64,000 nt of DNA from Opitutaceae bacterium (lineage in GTDB: Bacteria; Verrucomicrobiota; Verrucomicrobiia; Opitutales; Opitutaceae): the NCBI GenBank assembly GCA_027490995.1, contig JAIXWY010000011.1:558001-622000 (forward strand), read 5' to 3'. The notes below the pieces were generated by a model. It was not told where the DNA came from. It ran no database searches and saw only the letters and a program-made list of their open reading frames with translations. The stretch's first letter is position 1. Every line of letters begins with the position of its first letter. Positions 19,215 through 28,598 of this stretch are shown piece after piece. The position numbers and the translations under genes are program-made.

Positions 19215-22200
19215 TGACTCCTCTTCCCTCGCCGTTGCGCCGCGTTCGTTCCCGTATCCTCTGGGTCGTCAAGGCTTTCACTCTTGTGGAGGTCCTGATC
19301 ACCGTCGGAGTCGCTGGACTGCTGCTCGCTGCCGTGGCGATGTTTCTGGTGAGCGGAAATGTGGCGACGAAGAAGGTCACCAACATCAACCAGGTCAATA
19401 CGAAGGGACGTTTCGCCTTCGATCATATCAGTCGCGAGATGTCGCTCGCACTCGACCTGAAGGCCGAAAACTTCCAGGTCCCCAATTCCGATAACAACGC
19501 GTTCTCCCGTCTCGTCTACCGCGTCAACCTCGGCCTTCCAGGAACCACCGCCTTTACCCTATCCTCGTCCGACGAAATCGTCGTCGACCTGCCGATCGAC
19601 ACAAAACCCGCGGTCGGCGACTACCTCATTCTCGCCAGCCCGCGTCTGAATGGCGACGTGGGGGGACGCATCATCGGGGTGGTAGACTCGCGCGACAGCG
19701 TCGCGCACGGCGAGGTAACCCTCACCTTGGAAGACACGATCGAGGCACTCTCTGGAAGGACCGATTCCGTCGAGGCTCTTCAGGTTGCGATCATCCAACG
19801 GCAGCGCGCCTACGCGGTCGAGGAACTCGAAGGGGAAGATTCCTTCGTCTGGTACGACACCTATCCCTCCGGCGACGCAAAGGCCCTCGCTCGAGCCGTG
19901 ATGGCAGGCCAGTTCCCGTTCACTCAGCAGGAGACCGGAGCAGTCGGCAGCGGCCAGTTTTTTGCCAACTTCCGCCTCGTCCTCGACACCGCGGCGGATG
20001 ACTCCGTCAACGTGCAGAGCGGAAAGACCACATTCCACGCCCGCAACGAGATCGCCGGGCTCCTGGTCAACAAGTCGGGCGTATCCTACAGCCTAAACGC
20101 CGCTCCGACGCCCACCCCCTCTCCATCACCGACACCGCTGCCAACGCCCACGCCGACCCCGACGCCGTCACCCACCCCGTCTCCCTCCCCGACGCCGTCA
20201 CCCACCCCGTCGCCTACCCCCACGCCGTCGCCGACACCCTCGCCCACGCCGCGCCCCACCTCCGTTCCTCCGACTCCGACGCCGTCGCCGACGCCGCGGC
20301 CCACGCCGACACCGACACCGTCCCCGACACCTTCGCCGACGCCCCGGCCAACTCCCACACCGTCACCCACGCCGACGCCATCGCCGACCCCGCGGCCCAC
20401 GCCGACACCGTCGCCCACGCCCACGCCTTCCCCGACGCCGACTCCGTCACCCACGCCGTCACCCACCCCACGGCCCACGCCGACGCCCACCCCTTCTCCT
20501 ACGCCGTCGCCCACCCCGCGGCCAACTCCAACTCCTTCTCCCACTCCGACCCCTTCTCCGACGCCGACACCGTCGCCTACTCCTAGCCCGACGCCGACGC
20601 CCACCCCTTCTCCCACACCGTCGCCCACCCCGCGCCCGACTCCGACTCCTTCTCCCACTCCGACACCGTCACCGACGCCAACACCGTCACCTACTCCTCG
20701 CCCGACGCCGACGCCCACCCCCTCTCCCACGCCGTCGCCCACCCCGCGCCCGACTCCAACTCCTTCTCCCACTCCGACACCGTCACCCACGCCGTCACCT
20801 ACGCCTCGGCCGACGCCGACGCCTACCCCTTCACCGACGCCTTCACCCACGCCGTCGCCAACGCCGACCCCGTCCCCGACGCCGCGGCCAACGCCAACGC
20901 CCACCCCCTCACCGACGCCAACACCCACCCCGCGCCCGACGCCCACGCCGACCCCGACCCCGCGTCCGACACCCACACCGACTCCTGTCCCCACTCCAAC
21001 GCCCACGCCGACTCCTACCCCCACGGGTGGTGGCGGCGGCGGAGGCACAGGAACACCGACTCCGACAGGAGGCGGTGGCGGCACGGGCACGCCCACTCCT
21101 ACGGGTGGTGGTGGCGGAGGAGGCGGCGGCGGCACGGGCACGCCCACCCCCACTCCCACTCCAACTTCTCGCCCGACCGTAACGCCAACGCCGACGGTTC
21201 GCCCCACGCCCACACCAACTCCCACACCGACCGGCGGCGGCGGTGGTGGTGGCGGTGGCGGCACGGGAACCCCCACGCCTACCCCGACGGGCGGCGGCGG
21301 TGGCGGAACCGGAACCCCGACACCCACGCCAGGCGTCACCCCCACGCCAGGACCGACGTCAACTCCCACCCCTACTCCGGCGCCCACCGCTAGGCCGACG
21401 CCCACGCCGACGCCCACGCCGGCCCCGACCGCGAGACCGTCACCCACTCCCACGCCGTCGCCGACTCCCACTCCGCGCCCGACTCCTACGGCGTTGCCCA
21501 CACCGACGCCGACGCCGACGCCTCGCCCCACGCCAACGCCATCACCGACGCCTACCCCCTCGCCCACGCCGCTGCCGACGCCGACCCCTTCGCCAACCCC
21601 CACACCTTCGCCGACGCCTCGCCCCACACCAACGCCGTCACCCACGCCCACGCCTTCTCCCACCCCGCGTCCTACGCCGACGCCTTCTCCTACGCCGACG
21701 CCTTCTCCCACGCCAACGCCGTCACCCACGCCTTCACCGACACCGACCCCTTCTCCGACGCCGCGTCCCACGCCGACGCCTTCGCCAACCCCCACCCCTT
21801 CACCGACGCCGACGCCTTCACCCACGCCGTCGCCAACGCCGACCCCTTCTCCGACGCCGCGTCCCACGCCAACCCCTTCGCCGACGCCCACGCCGTCGCC
21901 GACCCCTTCTCCGTCGCCGACACCGTCACCTACTCCTCGACCGACGCCCACGCCAACCCCCTCTCCCACGCCGTCGCCCACCCCACGCCCGACTCCGACT
22001 CCTTCGCCAACGCCGACTCCGTCACCCACGCCGTCGCCCACGCCGACCCCTTCGCCGACGCCCACGCCTTCACCCACACCGTCGCCAACCCCAACACCCT
22101 CACCGACGCCTTCACCTACCCCAACGCCTTCGCCCACTCCGACGCCTTCACCGACGCCTTCGCCTACGCCGACGCCTTCACCGACTCCCTCACCCACGCC

Positions 22201-22276
22201 GACGCCTTCGCCCAGACCCACGCCAACACCCAGCCCGCGGCCGACGCCCACGCCGACTCCGGTCAACGACAACTAG
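19214..22276 (+). CDS. PilW-like minor pilin with giant Thr/Ser/Arg-Pro repeat tail
   Basis: A 1020-residue protein. Residues 1-30 form a basic leader plus [20 protein letters not shown], the prepilin signal, with Glu +5 present. Residues 31-297 are an ordinary minor-pilin domain ([19 protein letters not shown] is PilW-like). Residues 298-1016 are almost entirely dipeptides of Thr-Pro, Ser-Pro and Arg-Pro, interrupted at about 605-702 by five poly-Gly islands of 7, 5, 10, 10 and 6 residues, and ending in VNDN. The tail has scattered Arg residues and no acidic ones. Pro-rich repeats of this sort form stiff extended chains and are frequent O-glycosylation targets. Synonymous codons are mixed along the tract. 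The N-terminal identity is firm; the tail's role is unknown. Confidence 0.85.
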   Translation: MTPLPSPLRRVRSRILWVVKAFTLVEVLITVGVAGLLLAAVAMFLVSGNVATKKVTNINQVNTKGRFAFDHISREMSLALDLKAENFQVPNSDNNAFSRLVYRVNLGLPGTTAFTLSSSDEIVVDLPIDTKPAVGDYLILASPRLNGDVGGRIIGVVDSRDSVAHGEVTLTLEDTIEALSGRTDSVEALQVAIIQRQRAYAVEELEGEDSFVWYDTYPSGDAKALARAVMAGQFPFTQQETGAVGSGQFFANFRLVLDTAADDSVNVQSGKTTFHARNEIAGLLVNKSGVSYSLNAAPTPTPSPSPTPLPTPTPTPTPSPTPSPSPTPSPTPSPTPTPSPTPSPTPRPTSVPPTPTPSPTPRPTPTPTPSPTPSPTPRPTPTPSPTPTPSPTPRPTPTPSPTPTPSPTPTPSPTPSPTPRPTPTPTPSPTPSPTPRPTPTPSPTPTPSPTPTPSPTPSPTPTPTPSPTPSPTPRPTPTPSPTPTPSPTPTPSPTPRPTPTPTPSPTPSPTPRPTPTPSPTPTPSPTPSPTPRPTPTPTPSPTPSPTPSPTPTPSPTPRPTPTPTPSPTPTPTPRPTPTPTPTPRPTPTPTPVPTPTPTPTPTPTGGGGGGGTGTPTPTGGGGGTGTPTPTGGGGGGGGGGTGTPTPTPTPTSRPTVTPTPTVRPTPTPTPTPTGGGGGGGGGGTGTPTPTPTGGGGGGTGTPTPTPGVTPTPGPTSTPTPTPAPTARPTPTPTPTPAPTARPSPTPTPSPTPTPRPTPTALPTPTPTPTPRPTPTPSPTPTPSPTPLPTPTPSPTPTPSPTPRPTPTPSPTPTPSPTPRPTPTPSPTPTPSPTPTPSPTPSPTPTPSPTPRPTPTPSPTPTPSPTPTPSPTPSPTPTPSPTPRPTPTPSPTPTPSPTPSPSPTPSPTPRPTPTPTPSPTPSPTPRPTPTPSPTPTPSPTPSPTPTPSPTPTPSPTPSPTPTPSPTPSPTPTPSPTPTPSPTPSPTPTPSPTPSPTPTPSPRPTPTPSPRPTPTPTPVNDN
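20105..22261 (+). repeat. Low-complexity C-rich tract encoding PT/PS/RP repeats
   Basis: About 2.16 kb of imperfect 6-base units of the type acgccN/tcgccN/ccgccN on the + strand, with GGC/GGT clusters at 21026-21310. The strand is heavily C-rich, so the complement is G-rich. Codons for Pro, Thr and Ser are varied, which argues against very recent slippage expansion of one unit. Larger units such as [16 protein letters not shown] recur many times. Confidence 0.95.
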
Positions 22277-22306
22277 TCCGTGATCCATCACCCCTCCCAT
22301 CTTTCG

Positions 22307-24235
22307 ATGCGCCGAAGCTCCAAACGCGCTAGCGTCCTCATCGCGGTCGTTCTCGCGGTCGTCGTGCTTTCGCTCGTCTTGGAAGGGGTGATTCGCTTCA
22401 GCGCGAACACCCATCGAAACTCGGTGCGACAAACGCGCGTGGAAAAGGCGAAGCTCGTCGCGGAAAGCGAGATGGAGTACCTCTTTTTCCAGTGGGTCAC
22501 CGAGATCAACCGAGGCACGGCCTCCGATGATGTCGAGGCCGAGCTCATCGATAACGGTTTCTGCGTCGCAAGTAACGACATCAACCAGACTCCCTTCTCG
22601 AGCGCCTTCCAAGACGAGGGATGGACGGTTTCCCGGACCCTCTCCTACTATGAAATCCCTGGAACCGCCGACGGCAGCGCGACGGGCCAGAAACCCGGCA
22701 CGTCCAAGGTGGGCCGCAATTACTACTTCACCGCGCGGGTCCGGGCCACCATCGAGGACCCCATTTTCGGCACGCTCGAATACCGCGCCGGGCGACGTTT
22801 TGTTCGCTCCGAGACCTCGGTGCTCCAATTCAGCGTATTCTACCAAGATGACATGGAAATCGCGTCCGGAGCGAACATGACCATCAACGGGCCAATGTCC
22901 ACCAACGGTAGCGCCTACATCGGCGCACAAGCTGGCGTCGACATCACGATCACGGACGAGATCAGCGTGCTCAATGATTTCAATGGTTCATCCAACCCGC
23001 TGGACGGCACCACGCGACGCAAGCCCGGTGCGTCCGGTTCGTCTGTGCTCCACGATCCCATCTTCGATCCTAATCCAAACGACTCTGTCACGCCCGACCA
23101 AGAGGAAGCCCGTGCGGCACAGGTGAAGAAATTGACCGGTCCGGAAAATTTTGTGGGGGGCGTAAATGTCAACAAGGCCCTCACCGACTACCCCGAGGCC
23201 TACGAAAACTTTTCGGGCAACGCTGATCCCAATGAGGTTTACCGATCCGTCATCGCACCGCCACCCACCGACACGAGTGGAGCCGCCATCACCGAAGATC
23301 CCATGGTCGCATCTCGCCGCATGTATAACCGCGCCGGAATTGTGGTCACGATCTCGGAGGATTCGGAGGGTGACCCCGTGATCAACGTCGGCACACCCTC
23401 CAATCCGAGCGCCTACAACGCGGCCATCTCAAGCCACCTCGATGCCATCCTTCCGCCCGAAGAACGTCGAAAAGACGTTTTCGACAAACGCGAGCAACGG
23501 AACATCAAGATGACCTCGCTCGACGTCGGAGCGCTGAGCGCGGCACTCGGCGCCAATGCGACCCTGTCGTCTGCTTACAACGGCGTACTCTATATCCACG
23601 ACGCGACGGCCGGTGCCCGCGGTGCCGGCGATGGCTCTGGAATACGTCTGAAGAATGGGTCCACCACGCCCGCGATCAACGACGACGATGGCCAGCCCAA
23701 GGGGTTTGCCGTGGTCACCAACAACGCGCTCTATGTCCAGGGCGACTATAACACCACCACGATCAGCGACGGTGCCAGCACGCGTTCCAACCCTGCCGTC
23801 CTGATGGGCGACGCTCTGACCATCCTCTCCGACGGATGGAACGACGACAACTCCGCGGGCGGTATCGACCAGCGCCGCGCGACTCCGGCCGGGGGCAGCA
23901 GCGAAATGGTCCTCAACGCCGGCATCCTCACGGGCAACACCCCCTCGACCAGTAGTCCGCCCACGAATAGCGGCGGCGTTCAGAATCTCGTCCGCCTGAT
24001 GGAGGATTGGTCCGGCTACCGCGTCACCATCCGCGGATCCATGGGACAACTCTTTAGTTCAAAGTACATGAACTCGGTGTTTAAGAGCCCGTCGTCACCG
24101 CTGCCAGACGGCGATCTCGTGTACTGGATTCCGGACGAGCGTCGCTTGGACTTCGACCGGGACTTGGCCCGCCGTCCACCGGTCTGGACACCGACCACCA
24201 CGGAGTACAACCGCGGTGATTTCTTCACTTGGTAG
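22307..24235 (+). CDS. PilX/GspK-like minor pilin component with large exported domain
   Basis: A 642-residue protein with a basic N-terminus, then ASVLIAVVLAVVVLSLVLEG, a single membrane helix of the PilX or GspK type with no FTLVE motif. It is followed by a long exported region of about 590 residues. Part of that region (ASGANMTINGPMSTNGSAYI, near 190-210) reads like a beta-helical or adhesin-type repeat, and it carries many Asp, Asn, Gly and Ser residues. It ends ..TTTEYNRGDFFTW. Being third after PilV-like and PilW-like genes, it completes a minor-pilin set. A GTG at 22280 is an alternative start. The large domain is not one I recognise. The final bases form a hairpin with the convergent gene. 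Confidence 0.7.
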   Translation: MRRSSKRASVLIAVVLAVVVLSLVLEGVIRFSANTHRNSVRQTRVEKAKLVAESEMEYLFFQWVTEINRGTASDDVEAELIDNGFCVASNDINQTPFSSAFQDEGWTVSRTLSYYEIPGTADGSATGQKPGTSKVGRNYYFTARVRATIEDPIFGTLEYRAGRRFVRSETSVLQFSVFYQDDMEIASGANMTINGPMSTNGSAYIGAQAGVDITITDEISVLNDFNGSSNPLDGTTRRKPGASGSSVLHDPIFDPNPNDSVTPDQEEARAAQVKKLTGPENFVGGVNVNKALTDYPEAYENFSGNADPNEVYRSVIAPPPTDTSGAAITEDPMVASRRMYNRAGIVVTISEDSEGDPVINVGTPSNPSAYNAAISSHLDAILPPEERRKDVFDKREQRNIKMTSLDVGALSAALGANATLSSAYNGVLYIHDATAGARGAGDGSGIRLKNGSTTPAINDDDGQPKGFAVVTNNALYVQGDYNTTTISDGASTRSNPAVLMGDALTILSDGWNDDNSAGGIDQRRATPAGGSSEMVLNAGILTGNTPSTSSPPTNSGGVQNLVRLMEDWSGYRVTIRGSMGQLFSSKYMNSVFKSPSSPLPDGDLVYWIPDERRLDFDRDLARRPPVWTPTTTEYNRGDFFTW

Positions 24236-24253
24236 CCGCCTCTTTGCGGCTAC
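24232..24253. terminator. Bidirectional hairpin joining two convergent stop codons
   Basis: GTAGCCGC (24232-24239) pairs perfectly with GCGGCTAC (24246-24253) around a CTCTTT loop. The TAG of the plus-strand gene (24233-24235) and the TAG of the minus-strand gene (24250-24252) both lie inside the stem. There is no T-run, so it is a weak terminator or an RNA end protector. Confidence 0.5.
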
Positions 24254-25551
24254 TCGCGCTCGCTGAGAATAACCCGAACGTCTCCTCGGGTCCGAGCCAG
24301 TTCGACCCGGCTCAGGTTATACTGGTAAATCGCTTCGTTGAGATTGTCGCTCGCGAGCGCGAGTCGGTTCTGCGCATCGACGATTTCCCGATTGTCCGCC
24401 ACGCCTTGCTCAAAGCGGCGTTGCGCCAGCTGCAACTCCTCCAACGAAAGCGCTAAGCTCTTCTCGGCGACCCCCACCTGAGCGTGCCGCGAACGGGCAT
24501 CTTGATGGGCCAACCTCACCTCGCTCGCAATTTGCAACTCGAGCTGGCGAACTCTAAACTCCTGAGATCGCAATTGGGAGCGAGTCTGCCGTTCACCGCT
24601 GCGAATGCGCTGTCCATCAAAAACGGGGACCGACAGGGCAACTCCCGCGGACCACGCAGCCTCATCACGGCGGGCAAAGACCTCGGAGTTTGCCAGGCCG
24701 TAGTCGCCTGTGAGCGACAGAGCACCAAACCGCTCCCAGCGCACGGCCCGCAACGCCTCGGTGGTCTGATCTAACTGGCGGCGCGCCCGTAGGTAATCCG
24801 CCCGCCGCTCGAAGAGGGTGCGCTCGGCTCCACCCTGAAACGGCGCCTCTTCACTCCGTCGCACGGTGAAATCAGCGAGTTCGAGAGGGAGAGCCGCATC
24901 CAAGTCCAAGAGGCGCTTCAGCCGGAGCTCACTTTCATACACCACCGTGGCCTGCTGAAGCCTCGCTTGCTCCGCGACGGCCAACTGCGACTCCGCCCTC
25001 GTGATATCAATCTGCGTTGCCACCCCCGCGGCGACTTGATTCCGAGCGAGCGCGAGGAGTTCTCGGCCGCGTCGCACGTTGGCGTCCAGCACGTCGATGC
25101 GTTTTACGTTCCGGAGGTGGGTAAAGAAGGTCTGGGCTGCCGTTGCCAAAATCGTCTGGATCGTCTGCTGCACATCCCACTGCGCCACCTCGACTCCAAC
25201 CTGCGCGGCCCGATACTGAGCGATCTGCTGCGGACTGAGCAACGCCAACGACGCCGTCAGCCGCGCATCGGAGCGGTTGGTCGGTGTGCCCGCGGTCTTG
25301 CTCGTTCGGGTAATGACCGGGCTCTCGGAACGCCGTTGCTGCACCGACGCCCCAACCGAGGGAAGCAGGTCGGCCCGCTGCACATTGGCGACTTCCACCG
25401 CCTGCTGAAATCCTTCGCGGCTGAGGAGCACGTTGACATTCACGCGTTCCACCGCGGCCAAAGCGTCCTCGAGGGCGAGGCGCACCGGCGCCTCGGCTCG
25501 AACGCAGGCCAGCGAAGCGACGCTGAAAAACAGGAGCCACAACCAACGCAT
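24250..25551 (-). CDS. TolC-family outer membrane efflux protein
   Basis: A 433-residue protein with a signal peptide ([19 protein letters not shown]) and two similar halves of long helices alternating with strand-forming segments. The repeated pattern [21 protein letters not shown] is the classic outer-membrane efflux signature, and the second half has [20 protein letters not shown]. Such proteins form trimeric channels for tripartite efflux or type I secretion. No periplasmic adaptor or inner-membrane pump is adjacent, so its partners are elsewhere. The ATG at 25551 is chosen for the signal peptide. The upstream gene, nadE, is divergent, with about 105 bases between the two starts. Confidence 0.9.
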   Translation of the reverse strand: MRWLWLLFFSVASLACVRAEAPVRLALEDALAAVERVNVNVLLSREGFQQAVEVANVQRADLLPSVGASVQQRRSESPVITRTSKTAGTPTNRSDARLTASLALLSPQQIAQYRAAQVGVEVAQWDVQQTIQTILATAAQTFFTHLRNVKRIDVLDANVRRGRELLALARNQVAAGVATQIDITRAESQLAVAEQARLQQATVVYESELRLKRLLDLDAALPLELADFTVRRSEEAPFQGGAERTLFERRADYLRARRQLDQTTEALRAVRWERFGALSLTGDYGLANSEVFARRDEAAWSAGVALSVPVFDGQRIRSGERQTRSQLRSQEFRVRQLELQIASEVRLAHQDARSRHAQVGVAEKSLALSLEELQLAQRRFEQGVADNREIVDAQNRLALASDNLNEAIYQYNLSRVELARTRGDVRVILSERE

Positions 25552-25657
25552 TGCCCGAGGTTCCCTTTCTCCGGCCGCGGGCGCAAGCCTCGGGAGTTGT
25601 TCTTTTCCTTTCGAGCACCATAGTCTGACTCTCCAGACCTTCCTGAACGCCGTCCTC

Positions 25658-27298
25658 ATGCGCATCGGCCTCGCCCAGTTAAACACCACCGTCGGTGATC
25701 TCAGCGGCAACCGCCGCCAGATTCTCGCCGCGTACGAGTCCCTCGTACGCGACGGAGCCGACCTCGTCGTCTTTCCAGAGCTGGTCGTGTGCGGCTACCC
25801 GCCCCGCGACCTTCTTTTCAAGCGCAGTTTCGTGCCAGACGTGGAGGACTCCCTCGCGCAGATCGCCGCGGCGATCGGCAAGGTTCCTGCCCTGGTCGGC
25901 ACCGTGGAGCAGAATCCGTCATCCGAAGGCCGACGCTGCTTCAACTCCGCCGCTTGGTGCGTCGGCGGCAAAGTCCTCGGCTTCGCCCGCAAGTGCCTTC
26001 TCCCGACCTACGACGTCTTCGACGAGGACCGCTACTTCGAGCCAGCTTCGGTCCCGACGATCTTCACCTTCAACGGCCGCCGAATCGGCGTCACGATCTG
26101 CGAGGATATCTGGACAGATTCCCGCTTCACCACCCGCCAACTCTACCGCGTCGACCCTCTCCGCCACCTCTCCGGACAGAACCTCGACTTGATGGTCAAT
26201 CTGTCGGCGAGCCCGTGGCACCACGACAAAGGCGGCGTCCGCCAGACCTTGGTCACCGATGCGAGCCGTGTCCTCGGGTGTCCGGTCGTCTACGTCAATG
26301 CGATCGGCGGCAACGACGAACTGGTCTTCGACGGTCGCAGCCTCGTCGCACGCCCGGATGGAAAAGTGATCGCGGGGCTGGCCGCGTTCCGCGAGGACTC
26401 CCGGGTCGTCGATCTATCCGACGCCGGACCCCACCTCGACGGCACGTTTCAGCAGGCCGAGCTCAGCGACATCCACGACGCCTTGGTGCTCGGTCTCCGC
26501 GACTACGCACACAAGAGTGGCTTTCGTCGCGTGTTGGTCGCCCTCTCCGGTGGCATCGACTCGGCCATCGTGGCCGAACTCGCCGTCGCCGCCCTTGGCC
26601 GGGAGAACGTGATCGGAGTCTCCCTCCCTTCTTCCATCTCGTCCCAGCACTCCCGGGACGATGCCCGCATCCTCGCCGAAAACCTCGGGATCCGTTTCGA
26701 GACCATCGGGATCGCCGAGGCCGTGGCGGCCTGTGAATCCGCTCTTGCACCGACCTTCGCCGGACGCGCCCGGGATGTCGCGGAGGAAAACATCCAAGCT
26801 CGCATCCGCGGGGTCCTGATGATGGCGCTCTCCAACAAGTTCGGCTCGCTCCTGCTGACCACAGGGAACAAGAGCGAGGTGGCGGTGGGCTACTGCACCC
26901 TCTACGGGGACATGTGCGGCGGCCTCGCGGTCATCAGCGATGTGTTCAAGACGCAGGTCTACGCCCTAGCGCGCTGGATCAACCGCGACCGCGAGATCAT
27001 CCCGCTGAACACGATCGAGAAACCGCCGAGCGCCGAACTCCGACCCGGCCAAACCGATCAAGATAGCCTGCCGCCCTACGACGTGCTCGACGCAATCCTC
27101 AAGGGCTACGTCGAGGAGGGCCTATCCCGCCGCGACTTGATCGCCCGGGGATTTGACGCAGCGACGGTTCAGGACGTGGTTCGTAAGGTGGATCTCAACG
27201 AGTACAAGCGGAAGCAGGCCGCACCCGGCCTCAAGATCACGCCTCTCGCTTTCGGCGTCGGACGCCGCATTCCCATTGTCCAGAAGTACGTTTCCTGA
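25658..27298 (+). CDS. nadE: Glutamine-dependent NAD+ synthetase
   Basis: NadE amidates deamido-NAD using glutamine in the last step of NAD synthesis. The 546-residue protein joins an N-terminal nitrilase-type glutaminase domain to a C-terminal synthetase. The glutaminase shows the triad Glu41 ([13 protein letters not shown]), Lys112 ([11 protein letters not shown]) and Cys148 (TICEDIW). The synthetase has the PP-loop SGGIDS (297-302) and [18 protein letters not shown]. The ATG at 25658 gives the normal start [15 protein letters not shown]; upstream codons overlap the divergent gene. hemL follows after 16 bases. Confidence 0.97.
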   Translation: MRIGLAQLNTTVGDLSGNRRQILAAYESLVRDGADLVVFPELVVCGYPPRDLLFKRSFVPDVEDSLAQIAAAIGKVPALVGTVEQNPSSEGRRCFNSAAWCVGGKVLGFARKCLLPTYDVFDEDRYFEPASVPTIFTFNGRRIGVTICEDIWTDSRFTTRQLYRVDPLRHLSGQNLDLMVNLSASPWHHDKGGVRQTLVTDASRVLGCPVVYVNAIGGNDELVFDGRSLVARPDGKVIAGLAAFREDSRVVDLSDAGPHLDGTFQQAELSDIHDALVLGLRDYAHKSGFRRVLVALSGGIDSAIVAELAVAALGRENVIGVSLPSSISSQHSRDDARILAENLGIRFETIGIAEAVAACESALAPTFAGRARDVAEENIQARIRGVLMMALSNKFGSLLLTTGNKSEVAVGYCTLYGDMCGGLAVISDVFKTQVYALARWINRDREIIPLNTIEKPPSAELRPGQTDQDSLPPYDVLDAILKGYVEEGLSRRDLIARGFDAATVQDVVRKVDLNEYKRKQAAPGLKITPLAFGVGRRIPIVQKYVS

Positions 27299-27314
27299 GC
27301 TTTTTTCGCCCGCC

Positions 27315-28589
27315 ATGACGTCTGCCGATCTCTTCGCCCGCGCCCGCCAACTCATCCCCGGGGGAGTCAACTCCCCGGTCCGCGCCTTTCGCTCCGTCGG
27401 CGGAGCCCCGTTCTTCGTCAAGTCTGCCCAAGGGGCAACCCTCACGACGGCGGATGATCGAGAGCTAATCGACTTCGTCTGTACCTGGGGCCCCGCGATC
27501 CACGGCCACAATCATCCCCTGATCCGGCAGGCCATCGCTGCCGCGCTGGAGCGCGGGACCTCGTTCGGCACCCCCAATCCCCTGGAGGTAGACATGGCGG
27601 AGATGATCACCCGCTTCGTTCCCTCGATCCAGAAGGTGCGGCTGTGCAATAGCGGAACCGAAGCAACGATGTCGGCGATCCGGCTCGCGCGGGGCTTCAC
27701 GCGCCGGGACAAGATCATCAAGTTTTCCGGCTGCTACCATGGGCACTCGGACTCCCTCCTGATCAAGGCGGGATCGGGCGCTCTCACGCACGGCAATCCC
27801 GATAGCGCCGGCGTACCGGCCTCGTTCGCCCGCGAGACCATCGTGCTTCCCTATAACGACGCCGCCGCAGTCGAGGCGGCCTTCGCCGCACACCCCGGCG
27901 AGATTGCCGCGGTCATCGTCGAACCCTACCCGGCCAATGTCGGACTCATTCTTCCGCTCCCCGGATACCTCGCCGCGTTGCGGGCCGCCTGCACGCGCGC
28001 GGGCGCATTGCTGATCTTCGACGAAGTCATGACGGGGTTCCGTCTCGCCAAGGGCGGGGTTCAGGAGATTGAGGGCATCACTCCAGACCTCACCACGCTC
28101 GGAAAAATCATCGGCGGTGGCCTCCCGGTCGGCGCGTTCGGAGGACGCGCCGACGTGATGGATCACCTCGCTCCCCTCGGTCCGGTCTATCAGGCCGGCA
28201 CGCTGAGCGGTAATCCGCTCGCCATGGCGGCCGGAATCGCAGCACTCCGTCTGCTCGAGACTGAGAATCCCTACGAACGACTGGCCGCCTTGGGTCGGCA
28301 GGTGCGCGACACGCTGCTGGACGCGACACGCGCGAAGGGCCTGCCTGCTCAGGTGCCACAGACCGGCTCGATGTTCTGCCTGTATTTCTCGGCTAAACCC
28401 GTGCACTCCTACGCCGACGCCCTGCAGTCGGATGCCGCACTTTTTGGACGTTTCTTCCACGCCTGCCTCGCGCGCGGTGTCTACCTGCCACCGAGCGCTT
28501 ACGAGGCCTGCTTCCTCAGTACCGCTCATGAGGGCTCGATGATCGATCGCGCCTGCGAGCGCATGCACGACGCCCTTCTGTCGCTCTGA
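27315..28589 (+). CDS. hemL: Glutamate-1-semialdehyde 2,1-aminomutase
   Basis: HemL makes 5-aminolevulinate from glutamate-1-semialdehyde in the C5 haem route. The 424-residue protein starts [20 protein letters not shown]. It carries [38 protein letters not shown] and the PLP-binding lysine (Lys264) in [18 protein letters not shown]. All family marks are present and the length is normal. The start is fixed by its canonical N-terminus 16 bases after nadE. The other haem genes of this window are 26 kb away. Confidence 0.97.
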   Translation: MTSADLFARARQLIPGGVNSPVRAFRSVGGAPFFVKSAQGATLTTADDRELIDFVCTWGPAIHGHNHPLIRQAIAAALERGTSFGTPNPLEVDMAEMITRFVPSIQKVRLCNSGTEATMSAIRLARGFTRRDKIIKFSGCYHGHSDSLLIKAGSGALTHGNPDSAGVPASFARETIVLPYNDAAAVEAAFAAHPGEIAAVIVEPYPANVGLILPLPGYLAALRAACTRAGALLIFDEVMTGFRLAKGGVQEIEGITPDLTTLGKIIGGGLPVGAFGGRADVMDHLAPLGPVYQAGTLSGNPLAMAAGIAALRLLETENPYERLAALGRQVRDTLLDATRAKGLPAQVPQTGSMFCLYFSAKPVHSYADALQSDAALFGRFFHACLARGVYLPPSAYEACFLSTAHEGSMIDRACERMHDALLSL

Positions 28590-28598
28590 GCCGAGTCC

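Noticed and set aside
20086-22272. A 728-residue open frame on the minus strand, almost pure Gly-Val with Glu, Asp and Arg
   Set aside because: It is the complement of the Pro/Thr-coding 6-base repeats, which gives stop-free frames on the other strand. It has no start context or protein-like N-terminus of its own.
21243-22283. A 346-residue Arg/Pro-rich frame on the plus strand in another phase
   Set aside because: It is a phase shadow of the same tract.
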